A stretch of 46,589 nt of DNA, from NCBI GenBank assembly GCA_938005675.1, contig CALKXH010000029.1, forward strand, positions 1 to 46,589. Direction: 5' to 3'. How positions within the stretch are numbered: the first letter of the stretch is position 1; every line of letters starts with the position of its first letter. A model generated the notes under the pieces. The model worked only from the letters and a program-made list of their open reading frames with translations, ran no database searches and was not told the origin of the DNA. The DNA is from an uncultured Anaerolineae bacterium (lineage in GTDB: Bacteria > Chloroflexota > Anaerolineae > Aggregatilineales > UBA2796). A program made the position numbers and the translations under genes. Of this stretch, positions 1-8,029 are shown piece by piece.

Positions 1-3000
1 GTCCGCATCAGCAAGCCTGAAGCCAAAGAGCTGCTGCGCAGCATGATCCTTGAGCTGGACGGCGCGTGGTGGATGGTCGGCTTCGAGACGGACGCTTGGT
101 TCAAGTACGATGGCACGCAGTGGGTTCAAGCGACTCCGCCCGGCTTGACGCCCCGCTCAGGCGATCTGCTGGTGCCAGATGCGCCCGATAAACTCAGCGC
201 TCCAAAAGTCTCCACTGGCGAGCAGAAAGTTGTGACCGTGCCTGAACAATCGACTCAACCTCCCGTCGAGCCTTCCGCCGACTCTCAGTCCACTGAGCGA
301 CCTGCCTCGCCCCTGCCCAAACAGCCGTCTTTGGTCGATGAACAAGGCACGGTTGTTGGCAGATGGGCATCGCGCTTGCAGACTGAGGAGAGCGGCTCCG
401 GTCCGACGGTGCCGAATCGCCTGCTGGATATGACGCAGCCGCACGTCGGCGCGGGCGCCACCGTCCCGAATGCCGTCCTCTCCGGGCAGACGATCCCGGC
501 TGGCTCGCCCGCCTCGCTGCAGCAGCGCGCTGCGACGGGCATTCCCGCGCCTGTGCCGCCTGCCAGCTTCCAGCCCGATTACGGCATTCAGCCCAAACTG
601 CAGGATAGCCCCGAGCGACTGGGCGGCTTGATCATCCGCATCGCTTTGGTGTTGTTCTTCGCCACGTTGAGCGGCTTGCTATTGGTCGTGATTGGCACGA
701 TCATCTTCTACCTGAACATCATCGGGCGCTATGAGGCGCGCATCGCGGCGCTGGGGCAAGTCATCGATGCCGAGTCGCAATCCGTGCAGATTTTCGATGC
801 CTCCGGACGGCTGATCCATCAGCTCAACGATCCGAATTTGGGCGCGCGCTTGTACGTCACGCTCGGCGAAATCTCGCCCTACCTGATCCACGCGACCGTC
901 TCCACAGAAGACAAGCGCTTCTACGAGAATCCCGGCTTCGATCTGATCGCCATGTTCCGCGCCATCCTGCAGAACTTCTCCAGCGGCGAGACGATCAGCG
1001 GCGCCAGCTCGATCACGCAGCAGCTGGCGCGCGCTAAAGTGTTAGATGCCGGCGCCGCGCTGGATCGCTCGGTCGGGCGCAAGATCGACGAGGTGATCGT
1101 CGCCTCTGAGATTTACCGCCGCTACAGCAAGAGCCAAATCCTTGAGTTCTACCTGAACACGGTCTACTACGGCAATCTCGCCTACGGCGCCGAAGCCGCC
1201 GCCCAAACCTACTTCAAAAAGTCCGCCAAAGACTTGAATCTGGCTGAGGCGTCTTTCCTCGCTGGCTTGGTGCAGGCGCCCGCCACCTACGATCCGTCGA
1301 TCCGCCCGCCTCAAGGGCAAGACCCCGCTTGGCTCATTCGTATGCGCGAGGTGCAGCGCCTGATGGCGGAGGCGGGCTGCATCCGCATGGAGCATCCGCC
1401 CTATGACCGCGCGCCCTTCTGCATCACGCAGAATCCCGCCGACCAGAGTCCCGCCGCCGTCGCCGCCTCGATTTCGGGCAATGTGGCTCAAACTGCCCTT
1501 GTGATCGCCAACATGTTCGCCTTCCGCCCGACCTACGGCGAGATGACCTACCCGCACTTCGTGGTCTATGTGCGCCAACTCCTGGAGGCGCAGTTCGGGC
1601 AGGATGCCCTCTACACCTCAGGCTTCAGCGTCTACACCACCATCGATCCGCGCATTCAGGACGCCGCCCAAGCTGCCGTCAGCCGCCAAGTGGCGGGATT
1701 GGCGAGGCAGAACGTGCGCAACGGCGCGCTGCTGGCTGTGCGCCCAAGCGATGGCGCGATCTTGGCGATGGTCGGCAGCGCGGACTTCAACAACACCGAG
1801 ATCGACGGGCAAGTCAACGTGACGCTTTCGCCGCGTCAGCCCGGCTCCGCCCTGAAACCCTTCGTCTACCTCACGGCGCTGGAGCGCGATGCCCAAAACC
1901 GCTACTGGACGCCCGCTACGGTCATCTGGGACGTGCAAACTTGCTTCGGGACTCAAGCGCAGCCCTACTGCCCGCGCAACTACGATAACACCTTCCACGG
2001 TCCGCAGTCGATGCGCTCGGCGCTAGCAAACTCGTACAACGTACCAGCCGTCAAGGCGCTCGCTTACACCGGCATCGACCGCTTCAGGGCGCTGACAGCG
2101 CGCGTGGGCATCAACTTCCCGCTCACTCAGCCTGAGCAAGCAGGTCTGGCGACGGCGCTGGGCGCCGCCGAGGTCACCATGCTCGATCTGGTGCGCGGCT
2201 ACAGCGTGCTCGCCAACGGCGGCAGAGCCGTGCCACTGCACGCCATCGAGCGCATCACCCGCAAGCGCGGCGGCGTGGAGGAGGTCGTCTTCCAGTATAC
2301 GCCGCCCACGCCCGTTCAAGTCGTGGAGCCGGGCTTGGCGTACCTGATCACGCACATGCTCTCCGATAATGAGGCGCGCACGCCCGCCTTCGGCGCCAAC
2401 AGCCCGCTGCTCCTGCGCAACGGGCACGCCGCCGCCGTGAAGACCGGCACCACCGATAACAACCGCGATAACTGGACGGTCGGCTATACGCCGCAGGTGG
2501 TAGTGGGCGTGTGGGTCGGCAACACGCGCGGGGAGCCGATGGTCGGCACGAGCGGCATCGTCGGCGCGGCGCCCATTTGGAATGAGGTCATGACCGCGAT
2601 CCTCGCTAACGTGCCGCCGCAAGGCTTCCCGACGCCGCCGAACGTCGGTCAGACGACCGTGTGCGCCGATTTCGGCACGCAAGACTTCGAAGGCTGCGTC
2701 ACGCGCCGCCCGGAGCTGATCTTCGCGCCCAATCCGCCGCCGCCCGCCGACTCGATCTTCCGCGTTGTGCGCGTGGATAGCTTCTCCAACTTGATCGCCA
2801 ACGAATTCTGCCCTGAGTACATTGAGGACAGAATCTTCCTGAACATCGACGACCCCAGCGCCTTCGCTTGGCTGAATAACACGCCAGCGGGACAGGCGTG
2901 GGCGCGCCAACGCAACTTACAGTTGCCGCTCGCCCCGCCGCCCACAGAGGCGTGCCGTCCGGGCATGGAGCGCCCCAACGTCAGCATTGCCAGCCCGTTG

Positions 3001-3519
3001 CCGCAAGCCATCGTCAACAGCGTGGTGCAAGTGATCGGCACGATCAGTATGCCCAACTTCGCCCGCTACGAGATCGAGCTGGGCGTCGGGCATTCGCCGC
3101 TAGGCTTCACGCGCATCGACGGTCCGTACAACCAGCTGCCCAGCTTGCCCAACACCATCCTCGGCGGCTGGGACTCGCGCACGCGCCCTGATGGCGCCTA
3201 CACGCTGCGCTTGGTGGTCTTCGATCAGCAAGGGCGCCGCCTCGAGGCGAGCGTGCCGATCTTCGTCCAGAACACGGCTGTGCAGCCGACTGAGCCGCCT
3301 TTCTTCGTCACGCAGCCGCCCTTCTTCGTCACGGAGACGCCGCCCGGCTTCTTCTTCCCGACCAGCACGCCGGAGTTCATCTTCCCAACGTCGCCGCCGC
3401 TCTTCCCGCCGACGGCGACGCCGCAACCGATTGAGAACATCCCGCCCGCCTTCACGCCCGATGCGCCGCCGACGGCGACGCCGCCCATCTCGATCTTCCC
3501 GCCCACTCAAGCGCCCTGA
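1..3519 (+). CDS. Class A penicillin-binding protein (transglycosylase/transpeptidase), 5' end outside window
   Basis: Bifunctional peptidoglycan synthase that polymerises lipid II and cross-links stem peptides at the outer face of the membrane. The frame is open to base 1, so the start lies upstream; numbers here count from the Met at 43. An N-terminal Trp-rich stretch and a Pro-rich cytoplasmic linker precede one membrane helix (about 194-224). The GT51 domain (about 270-440) has the catalytic Glu289 in TEDKRFYENPGFD and the GASSITQQ motif. The transpeptidase has S602-A-L-K605, S664-Y-N and K800-T-G-T. An Ig-like domain (about 978-1075) and an aromatic/Pro/Thr tail follow. All catalytic motifs are intact. 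PBP1A versus PBP1C class cannot be settled here. A strong terminator follows directly. Confidence 0.93.
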   Translation, partial: VRISKPEAKELLRSMILELDGAWWMVGFETDAWFKYDGTQWVQATPPGLTPRSGDLLVPDAPDKLSAPKVSTGEQKVVTVPEQSTQPPVEPSADSQSTERPASPLPKQPSLVDEQGTVVGRWASRLQTEESGSGPTVPNRLLDMTQPHVGAGATVPNAVLSGQTIPAGSPASLQQRAATGIPAPVPPASFQPDYGIQPKLQDSPERLGGLIIRIALVLFFATLSGLLLVVIGTIIFYLNIIGRYEARIAALGQVIDAESQSVQIFDASGRLIHQLNDPNLGARLYVTLGEISPYLIHATVSTEDKRFYENPGFDLIAMFRAILQNFSSGETISGASSITQQLARAKVLDAGAALDRSVGRKIDEVIVASEIYRRYSKSQILEFYLNTVYYGNLAYGAEAAAQTYFKKSAKDLNLAEASFLAGLVQAPATYDPSIRPPQGQDPAWLIRMREVQRLMAEAGCIRMEHPPYDRAPFCITQNPADQSPAAVAASISGNVAQTALVIANMFAFRPTYGEMTYPHFVVYVRQLLEAQFGQDALYTSGFSVYTTIDPRIQDAAQAAVSRQVAGLARQNVRNGALLAVRPSDGAILAMVGSADFNNTEIDGQVNVTLSPRQPGSALKPFVYLTALERDAQNRYWTPATVIWDVQTCFGTQAQPYCPRNYDNTFHGPQSMRSALANSYNVPAVKALAYTGIDRFRALTARVGINFPLTQPEQAGLATALGAAEVTMLDLVRGYSVLANGGRAVPLHAIERITRKRGGVEEVVFQYTPPTPVQVVEPGLAYLITHMLSDNEARTPAFGANSPLLLRNGHAAAVKTGTTDNNRDNWTVGYTPQVVVGVWVGNTRGEPMVGTSGIVGAAPIWNEVMTAILANVPPQGFPTPPNVGQTTVCADFGTQDFEGCVTRRPELIFAPNPPPPADSIFRVVRVDSFSNLIANEFCPEYIEDRIFLNIDDPSAFAWLNNTPAGQAWARQRNLQLPLAPPPTEACRPGMERPNVSIASPLPQAIVNSVVQVIGTISMPNFARYEIELGVGHSPLGFTRIDGPYNQLPSLPNTILGGWDSRTRPDGAYTLRLVVFDQQGRRLEASVPIFVQNTAVQPTEPPFFVTQPPFFVTETPPGFFFPTSTPEFIFPTSPPLFPPTATPQPIENIPPAFTPDAPPTATPPISIFPPTQAP
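3294..3335 (+). repeat. Two 21-bp tandem repeats in the PBP tail
   Basis: Two adjacent 21-bp copies differing at two positions encode a repeated PPFFVT(Q/E) unit. They begin the low-complexity C-terminal tail. A further 18-bp copy pair encoding PPTATP lies at about 3408-3425 and 3468-3485. The tail is extracytoplasmic by topology. Confidence 0.7.
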
Positions 3520-3525
3520 GCGCGC

Positions 3526-3563
3526 AGCGTCCGCCCTTGAAGACTCAAGGGCGGACGCTTTTT
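3526..3563 (+). terminator. Rho-independent terminator after the PBP gene
   Basis: A perfect 15-bp stem (arms 3526-3540 and 3545-3559) with a 4-nt loop AGAC is followed by a run of T ending at 3563. It begins 7 nt after the stop codon and separates the PBP gene from the next gene. Confidence 0.92.
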
Positions 3564-3583
3564 ATGCAAGTTGCCCAAGCCTT

Positions 3584-3612
3584 TTGCTCTGCTCTGAGAA
3601 TTTTGCTACACT
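3584..3612 (+). promoter_or_regulatory. Candidate sigma-70-type promoter of the substrate-binding protein gene
   Basis: TTGCTC (3584-3589) and TACACT (3607-3612) are separated by 17 nt, about 45 nt before the start codon and just after the upstream terminator. The -35 match is only 3 of 6, so this rests mainly on position and spacing. Confidence 0.4.
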
Positions 3613-3656
3613 TCAAAGCGTCTTCTAAAGCACATTTGCACAAGGAGCAGTGAAAG

Positions 3657-4694
3657 ATGAACTTTCGTGGCACAAAACTTGTTTTGGTAGCTCTGGTGGC
3701 GTTCCTCGCCGTGGCGATGGCACTGCCTAACGTCGCCGATGCACAGGAAGGGCTTTTGGCGCGCGTGCGCGAGCGCGGCAACTTGATCTGCGGCGTGAAC
3801 GGCGCCTTGGCGGGCTTCGGCTTGATCGCGCCCGACGGCGCAGTCAGCGGCTTCGATGCCGACTTCTGCCGCGCCATCGCAGCGGCGATCTTCGGCGACC
3901 CGACCAAAGTTGAATTCAAGCCGATCAGCGCCGCCGACCGCTTCCCCTCCATCCAAGCTGAGCAGATCGACGTGCTGATCCGTAACACGACCAACACCTT
4001 CGAGCGCGATACCCGCCAAGGCGCCGATTTCGGTCCGACCATCTTCTACGACGGTCAGACCTTCCTCGTGCGCCGCGCCGATAACCTCAGCACGGTCAAA
4101 GACCTCGACGGCGCGACCATCTGCGTGATCAAGGGCACGACCACTGAGGCGAATCTCTCCGATATCATCGAGGCGAGCGGCATCAATGCGACCGTCACGC
4201 CCTATGACGACGTCAATCTCGTCTTCGAGGCGTTCATCGCCGGCAGCTGCCAAGCCGTGACCTCCGACCGCTCGCAGTTGGCGTCTCGCCAAGCGACCGC
4301 CGCGCAGGGCAGCGAGTGGGTGCTGTTCGATGAGAACTTCTCCAAAGAGCCGCTGGCGCCGGTCTACAAGGCGGGCGATGCCCAATGGGGCGACTTGGTG
4401 CGTTGGGTCACCTACGCCACCATCATCGCCGAAGAGTACGGCTTGACCAGCGAGAACGTCGAGATGATGGCGGCTGATCCCAACCTCCCGCCGGAGGCGA
4501 AGCGCTTGCTGGGCGTCGAGGGCGAGCTGCACACCTTCCTGGGCTTGGAGAAGAACTGGGCGATCAACGTGATCAAGGCGGTGGGCAACTACGCCGAAAT
4601 CTACGAGCGCAACCTGGGCGCGCTGGGCGTGGAGCGCGGTCCGAACAAGCTCTGGACGAACGGCGGCTTGCTCTACGCGCCACCCTACCGTTGA
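3657..4694 (+). CDS. Amino-acid ABC transporter substrate-binding protein (AapJ/BztA-like)
   Basis: Predicted exported binding protein (345 aa) that captures amino acids for an ABC importer. A signal peptide (charged MNFRGTK, hydrophobic stretch, cleavage probably after ADA at residue 29) is followed by a type II periplasmic-binding fold. The GNLICGVNG start, SGFDADFCRAIAAAIFGD segment and GPTIFYDGQTFLV stretch resemble general L-amino-acid binders of the AapJ/BztA family. The start is supported by AAGGAG about 8 nt upstream. The gene stands alone between its own promoter and a terminator, with no permease or ATPase of its type adjacent. The MalK-like ATPase at 6902 is of another class. Ligand specificity is not readable from sequence. 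Confidence 0.9.
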   Translation: MNFRGTKLVLVALVAFLAVAMALPNVADAQEGLLARVRERGNLICGVNGALAGFGLIAPDGAVSGFDADFCRAIAAAIFGDPTKVEFKPISAADRFPSIQAEQIDVLIRNTTNTFERDTRQGADFGPTIFYDGQTFLVRRADNLSTVKDLDGATICVIKGTTTEANLSDIIEASGINATVTPYDDVNLVFEAFIAGSCQAVTSDRSQLASRQATAAQGSEWVLFDENFSKEPLAPVYKAGDAQWGDLVRWVTYATIIAEEYGLTSENVEMMAADPNLPPEAKRLLGVEGELHTFLGLEKNWAINVIKAVGNYAEIYERNLGALGVERGPNKLWTNGGLLYAPPYR

Positions 4695-4714
4695 GCCTCA
4701 CCTGAGTCACGCAC

Positions 4715-4742
4715 AAGGCGGAGCGCACGCTCCGCCTTTTTT
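4715..4742 (+). terminator. Rho-independent terminator after the substrate-binding protein gene
   Basis: An 11-bp GC-rich inverted repeat (4715-4725 and 4728-4738) is followed by a run of six T. It starts 20 nt after the stop codon. Confidence 0.9.
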
Positions 4743-4820
4743 ATCACTTCTCACAAGTCAAAAGAGCAGGCTAGTTTTTGGGCGGCGGATATTGCTGAAG
4801 AGCGCTAGCTCGGCGTAAGC

Positions 4821-4854
4821 TCTCAGCAGCATCTGCTCAGAGATGCCTCTGAGA
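4821..4854. other. Two-part hairpin in the 3'-3' intergenic region
   Basis: TCTCAG/CTGAGA (4821-4826 with 4849-4854) encloses GCATCT/AGATGC (4829-4834 with 4841-4846), a stem with one internal loop. It has no T-tract on either strand, so it is not a standard terminator. It lies between two real terminators, and the rest of 4743-4856 shows nothing recognisable. Confidence 0.4.
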
Positions 4855-4890
4855 ATGAAAAGCGGCGTAGTCAGCCCTGACTACGCCGCT
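4853..4890 (-). terminator. Terminator of the coxCD-like operon
   Basis: On the minus strand a 13-bp perfect stem AGCGGCGTAGTCA/TGACTACGCCGCT is followed by a T-rich tail (TTTCATTC). It begins 13 nt after the stop codon of the subunit IV gene. Confidence 0.85.
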
Positions 4891-4903
4891 CAGCGCGCTT
4901 CGC

Positions 4904-5215
4904 TCAGACGAAGAACTGCATGATGACCGTCAAAATGCCGACGGCAATGGCGGGGAGCAGGAAAATCCACGTCAGAATTTTTCTTTCGTAGCGCAGGTGC
5001 ATGTAGAACTGCAGCACCAGCCACGCTTTGGCGATGGCGATCGCCACCAACAGAAACTGACCGAGAAAGGGGATGTAAACGACCGTCAGCTCGATCAAGG
5101 TCAGGACGGCTAGAGCGCCCAAGACCGCCACATACGTGCCGGGCGTAGCGTGCTTGGCGCTGTGCGTCTCGGCGTGAGATGCGGCGCCGCTTGCCAGTTG
5201 CTTCGAATCTGCCAT
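4904..5215 (-). CDS. ctaF: Cytochrome c oxidase subunit IV (caa3-type, CoxD/CtaF family)
   Basis: Small accessory subunit of a heme-copper terminal oxidase. At 103 aa it has the usual length and the three expected membrane helices: about residues 28-49, 54-75 and 80-102. The second helix holds KAWLVLQFYMHL, typical of the prokaryotic COX4 family. The N-terminus is His/Ala/Ser-rich and presumably cytoplasmic. It starts 13 nt after the subunit III stop, so the two genes are co-transcribed. Catalytic subunits I and II are absent from the window. Confidence 0.88.
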   Translation of the reverse strand: MADSKQLASGAASHAETHSAKHATPGTYVAVLGALAVLTLIELTVVYIPFLGQFLLVAIAIAKAWLVLQFYMHLRYERKILTWIFLLPAIAVGILTVIMQFFV

Positions 5216-5228
5216 CGGAGTGACTTCC

Positions 5229-5879
5229 TCAGAGTAAGTAGACCACCGTGAAGATGAAAATCCAGACCACGTCCACGAAGTGCCAGTACAAGCCCCAGAA
5301 CTCCACGCCCCAGTAGTTATCCTTCGTGTAGACGCCGTTGAACGCCCGATTGAAGACGTAAACCGCCCAGACTAACCCGATCAGCACGTGGGCGCCATGC
5401 AAGCCCGTCAGCGCGTAGAATGCCATGCCGAAAGGATGCGCCAGCGTGATGCCGTGATGGCTCAGCTCGCTATACTCGTACATCATCAGCAAAAAGAAGA
5501 GCGAGCCTAGCCCGATCACGCCCGCCAAGCCGCGCAGCAAGCGCGTCTGATTGCCCGTCTGCACGCCCGAAAGCGCCCAGACCACGCTGAAGCTGCTCAG
5601 CAGCAGGATGAAGGTGTTGATGCTGGTCAGCGGCACGTTCAATTGCGCGTGTTCTTCAGGGTGGGCGTAGCGAGCGATGATGTAGGCGATGATCAGCACG
5701 GAGAACAGAAACATCTCGGAGGCGAGGAACAGCCACATCGCCATTTTGCTGTTCTCGATGCTGTAAGTGAAGCTCGCCATCTTGAGATGATCGGCGTGCT
5801 GTTCGGCGTGATCCGCCCCGTGCTCCGCCACGACGGGGGCATGGCTTGCCACTTTGGATAATGTGGTTTCTTGCTGCAT
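5229..5879 (-). CDS. ctaE: Cytochrome c oxidase subunit III
   Basis: Membrane subunit III of an aa3/caa3-type oxidase, which stabilises subunit I during O2 reduction. The 216-aa protein has five hydrophobic segments, matching the short five-helix bacterial form. Family hallmarks are MWLFLASEMFLFSVLI, GLTGLHGAHVLIGL and the end segment YWHFVDVVWIFIFTVVYLL. The N-terminus carries a His-rich stretch (HAPVVAEHGADHAEQHADH) not needed for the fold. It is the first gene of a two-gene operon with a good promoter (5938-5966). Subunits I and II must be encoded elsewhere, unlike the usual coxBACD order. Confidence 0.95.
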   Translation of the reverse strand: MQQETTLSKVASHAPVVAEHGADHAEQHADHLKMASFTYSIENSKMAMWLFLASEMFLFSVLIIAYIIARYAHPEEHAQLNVPLTSINTFILLLSSFSVVWALSGVQTGNQTRLLRGLAGVIGLGSLFFLLMMYEYSELSHHGITLAHPFGMAFYALTGLHGAHVLIGLVWAVYVFNRAFNGVYTKDNYWGVEFWGLYWHFVDVVWIFIFTVVYLL

Positions 5880-5937
5880 TTTATTCGCCTGTGCGACTCT
5901 TTAACCTGAAAACGAGGATCGGCTTCGCTTAAGCAGG

Positions 5938-5966
5938 ATGATAGACACGATCAGGGAGATTGTCAA
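5938..5966 (-). promoter_or_regulatory. Sigma-70-type promoter of the ctaE-ctaF operon
   Basis: On the minus strand TTGACA (5961-5966) and TATCAT (5938-5943) are separated by exactly 17 nt. The predicted transcript start is near 5931, about 50 nt before the ctaE start codon. Confidence 0.7.
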
Positions 5967-6045
5967 GGAATGCCGCCTTTTTCTCTAGACCTTTGCCATA
6001 AATGCGGTAGACTCGAGCCGAACTTTAGTCAAGGTCTGACTGGCT

Positions 6046-6885
6046 ATGTCTCGTCCCGTCGCTCATCGACTGATAAGCTCTCTTATCGGAAGCGCTTTGA
6101 TCGCCTTTGTCGCTCTGGTCGGGCTTATGCCGCGCGTTTCTAGCGCCCAGACGCCCACTCGCACGCCCTTGCCCAGCCTGACTCCCTCCGCCACGCTCAG
6201 CTTGCCGACCGCCGCGCCGATCCAGACTGAGCCGCCGCAACCGACGCCCACCTCGCCGCTGCTCGCCGCCACCGCGACGCCCTCCCTGATGCCCAGCGCC
6301 ACGCCGAATCTGCTGCGCCGAGGCAGCCCGCCGCCCCTGACCCTCGATCTGCCCTCTGATTGGCGCGTCGGCTACCAGATCGTGCCCGTGCGCGTAGCGC
6401 TGGAAGCGTATCCGATGAACGTAGCAGTCTATCGCGGCGCGCTGCGCGAGGGCGGCATCGGCACGTTGATCGTCTTGTGGGGCTTCCCCAGCATCGCGCC
6501 GCCGCCGACTTTGCCGCCCCTCGCAGGCACGCCCACCGCCCCGCCCGATCCGCTGAGCGATTTCGTCTCGCGCGCGTTGTACTCCGATGGACTGCGCTTG
6601 CTGCAAGGCGCCGTGATCGACATCACTTGCAACGTCGGCACAACCGGGCAGACTCCACTGAGCGTGGCGGGCAGGGCGGGCGTCGGCACGTATTTCAGCG
6701 TCACGCAGTGCCAAGGCGAGCCGGATACAGCCGGTTGGTTCGTGGGCGTGCGCGTCGATAACCGCAACTACTTATTCTACGTCTACGTCGAGCCAGTCGA
6801 GGCGTACAACGCCGCCCGCGCTCAGTTGCAAGAGATTCTGGACTCGGTGCGCTTCCTCGCCCCAACGCCGACCGCCGCACCTTGA
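6046..6885 (+). CDS. Secreted protein with Thr/Pro linker, function unknown
   Basis: I do not recognise a characterised family. The 279-aa product has an N-terminal signal peptide (cleavage probably after VSSA, residue 34), a low-complexity Pro/Thr/Ser linker (about 35-95) and a compact globular domain (about 97-272) ending in a short TPTAAP tail. The end of the domain (FYVYVEPVEAYNAARAQLQ, then an ILDSVRF strand) resembles PsbP/DUF1795-like domains, but this is only a visual impression. There is no lipobox. It sits 16 nt before the ABC ATPase gene, so the two are probably co-transcribed. AAGG lies about 11 nt upstream of the start. Confidence 0.75.
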   Translation: MSRPVAHRLISSLIGSALIAFVALVGLMPRVSSAQTPTRTPLPSLTPSATLSLPTAAPIQTEPPQPTPTSPLLAATATPSLMPSATPNLLRRGSPPPLTLDLPSDWRVGYQIVPVRVALEAYPMNVAVYRGALREGGIGTLIVLWGFPSIAPPPTLPPLAGTPTAPPDPLSDFVSRALYSDGLRLLQGAVIDITCNVGTTGQTPLSVAGRAGVGTYFSVTQCQGEPDTAGWFVGVRVDNRNYLFYVYVEPVEAYNAARAQLQEILDSVRFLAPTPTAAP

Positions 6886-6901
6886 AGACGCGAGGTGCAC
6901 T

Positions 6902-8029
6902 ATGACCACGATTCGCTTGTATGACGTGCGGGTCTCGCTGGAACACGCCGCGCTCGCCCAGAGCGCCTTCAACCTGCCGCCGAGCGCGCCTGTCGGCGCG
7001 CCGCGTCGCTTCGCCCTCGATGGCATCAACCTCGAAATACGGCACGGCGAGACAATGGGCATCCTCGGACCGTCCGGCTGCGGCAAGAGCACGCTCCTGC
7101 GCGCCATCGCTGGGCTGGTGCCGCTGACCGAAGGCACGATCACCTACGACGATCAGGATATGAAAGACGTGCTGCCCGGCGAGCGCGGCATCGGCATCGT
7201 CTTCCAGAATTATGCGCTCTACCCAAATATGACCAGCTACGAGAACGTCGGCTTTTTCCTGCGTCTGCGCAAGCGCGATCAAGAGATTCCAGAGCGCGTG
7301 CGGGAGGTCTCGCGCGTGATGGGCATCGGCTTCCGCGCCCTGCTGGATAAACATCCCGGTCAGCTCTCTGGCGGCGAGCGCCAGCGCGTGGCAGTGGCGC
7401 GTTGCATCGCCCGCGACCCGAAAATCTTCCTCTTCGATGAGCCGCTCAGCAACCTCGACGCCAAGCTGCGCATCCAGACGCGCAACGAGCTCAAGCGCCT
7501 GATCAATCGCTATCGGGTCACGGGCGTGTACGTGACGCACGATCAAAATGAGGCGCTGGCGCTCTGCGATCGGATCGCCATCATGCACGAGGGGCGCATC
7601 GAGCAGGTCGGGACGGCGAGCACGCTCTACGCGCGCCCGTTCTCGACGTTGGTCGCCACGTTCTTCGGCTATCCGCCCATGAATCTGTTCGAGGGCGTGG
7701 TCGCCGAGAGCGTCTGGCAGGCGCACACAGCCGATCTGCACGTGCCGCTGCCGCGCGATCTCTCGCTGGGCGAGGGGCGGCGGGTCACGCTGGGCGTGCG
7801 CGCTGAGCATATGCAGCTGGTCAGCGAGGGCGGCTGGCGCGGCGAGGTCGTATTGTTAGAGCCGATGCCCGTGCAGCGCGCCGTGATGGTCTATTTGGAG
7901 TCGCCATCGGGCAGATTCGCGGCGCAAGTGCCGCTTGAGGCGGGCGTACGGCTGGGCGAGCGACTCGGCTTTGCGCCCGATCCTGAGCATCTGCACCTCT
8001 TCGACACGCGCAGCGGCAGAAGGCTGTGA
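6902..8029 (+). CDS. ABC transporter ATP-binding protein, MalK/UgpC-like
   Basis: Cytoplasmic ATPase of an ABC importer, probably of the sugar/glycerol-phosphate/ion class. Motifs are complete: Walker A GPSGCGKST (56-64), Q-loop FQNYALYPNMTSYENV, signature LSGGERQRVAVAR, Walker B IFLFDEPLSNLDAK and H-loop VTHDQNEA. From about residue 250 a C-terminal TOBE-like domain follows, as in MalK-type proteins. The N-terminal strand region carries a roughly 20-residue insertion before GINLEIRHGE. Start ATG follows GAGGTG. No permease or binding protein of this class is adjacent, so it may serve several importers. Its stop overlaps the next start. Confidence 0.92.
   Translation: MTTIRLYDVRVSLEHAALAQSAFNLPPSAPVGAPRRFALDGINLEIRHGETMGILGPSGCGKSTLLRAIAGLVPLTEGTITYDDQDMKDVLPGERGIGIVFQNYALYPNMTSYENVGFFLRLRKRDQEIPERVREVSRVMGIGFRALLDKHPGQLSGGERQRVAVARCIARDPKIFLFDEPLSNLDAKLRIQTRNELKRLINRYRVTGVYVTHDQNEALALCDRIAIMHEGRIEQVGTASTLYARPFSTLVATFFGYPPMNLFEGVVAESVWQAHTADLHVPLPRDLSLGEGRRVTLGVRAEHMQLVSEGGWRGEVVLLEPMPVQRAVMVYLESPSGRFAAQVPLEAGVRLGERLGFAPDPEHLHLFDTRSGRRL

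Noticed and set aside
4821-4854. Hairpin as a second terminator or small RNA
   Set aside because: No T-run on either strand and no promoter nearby. Kept only as a low-confidence structural feature.
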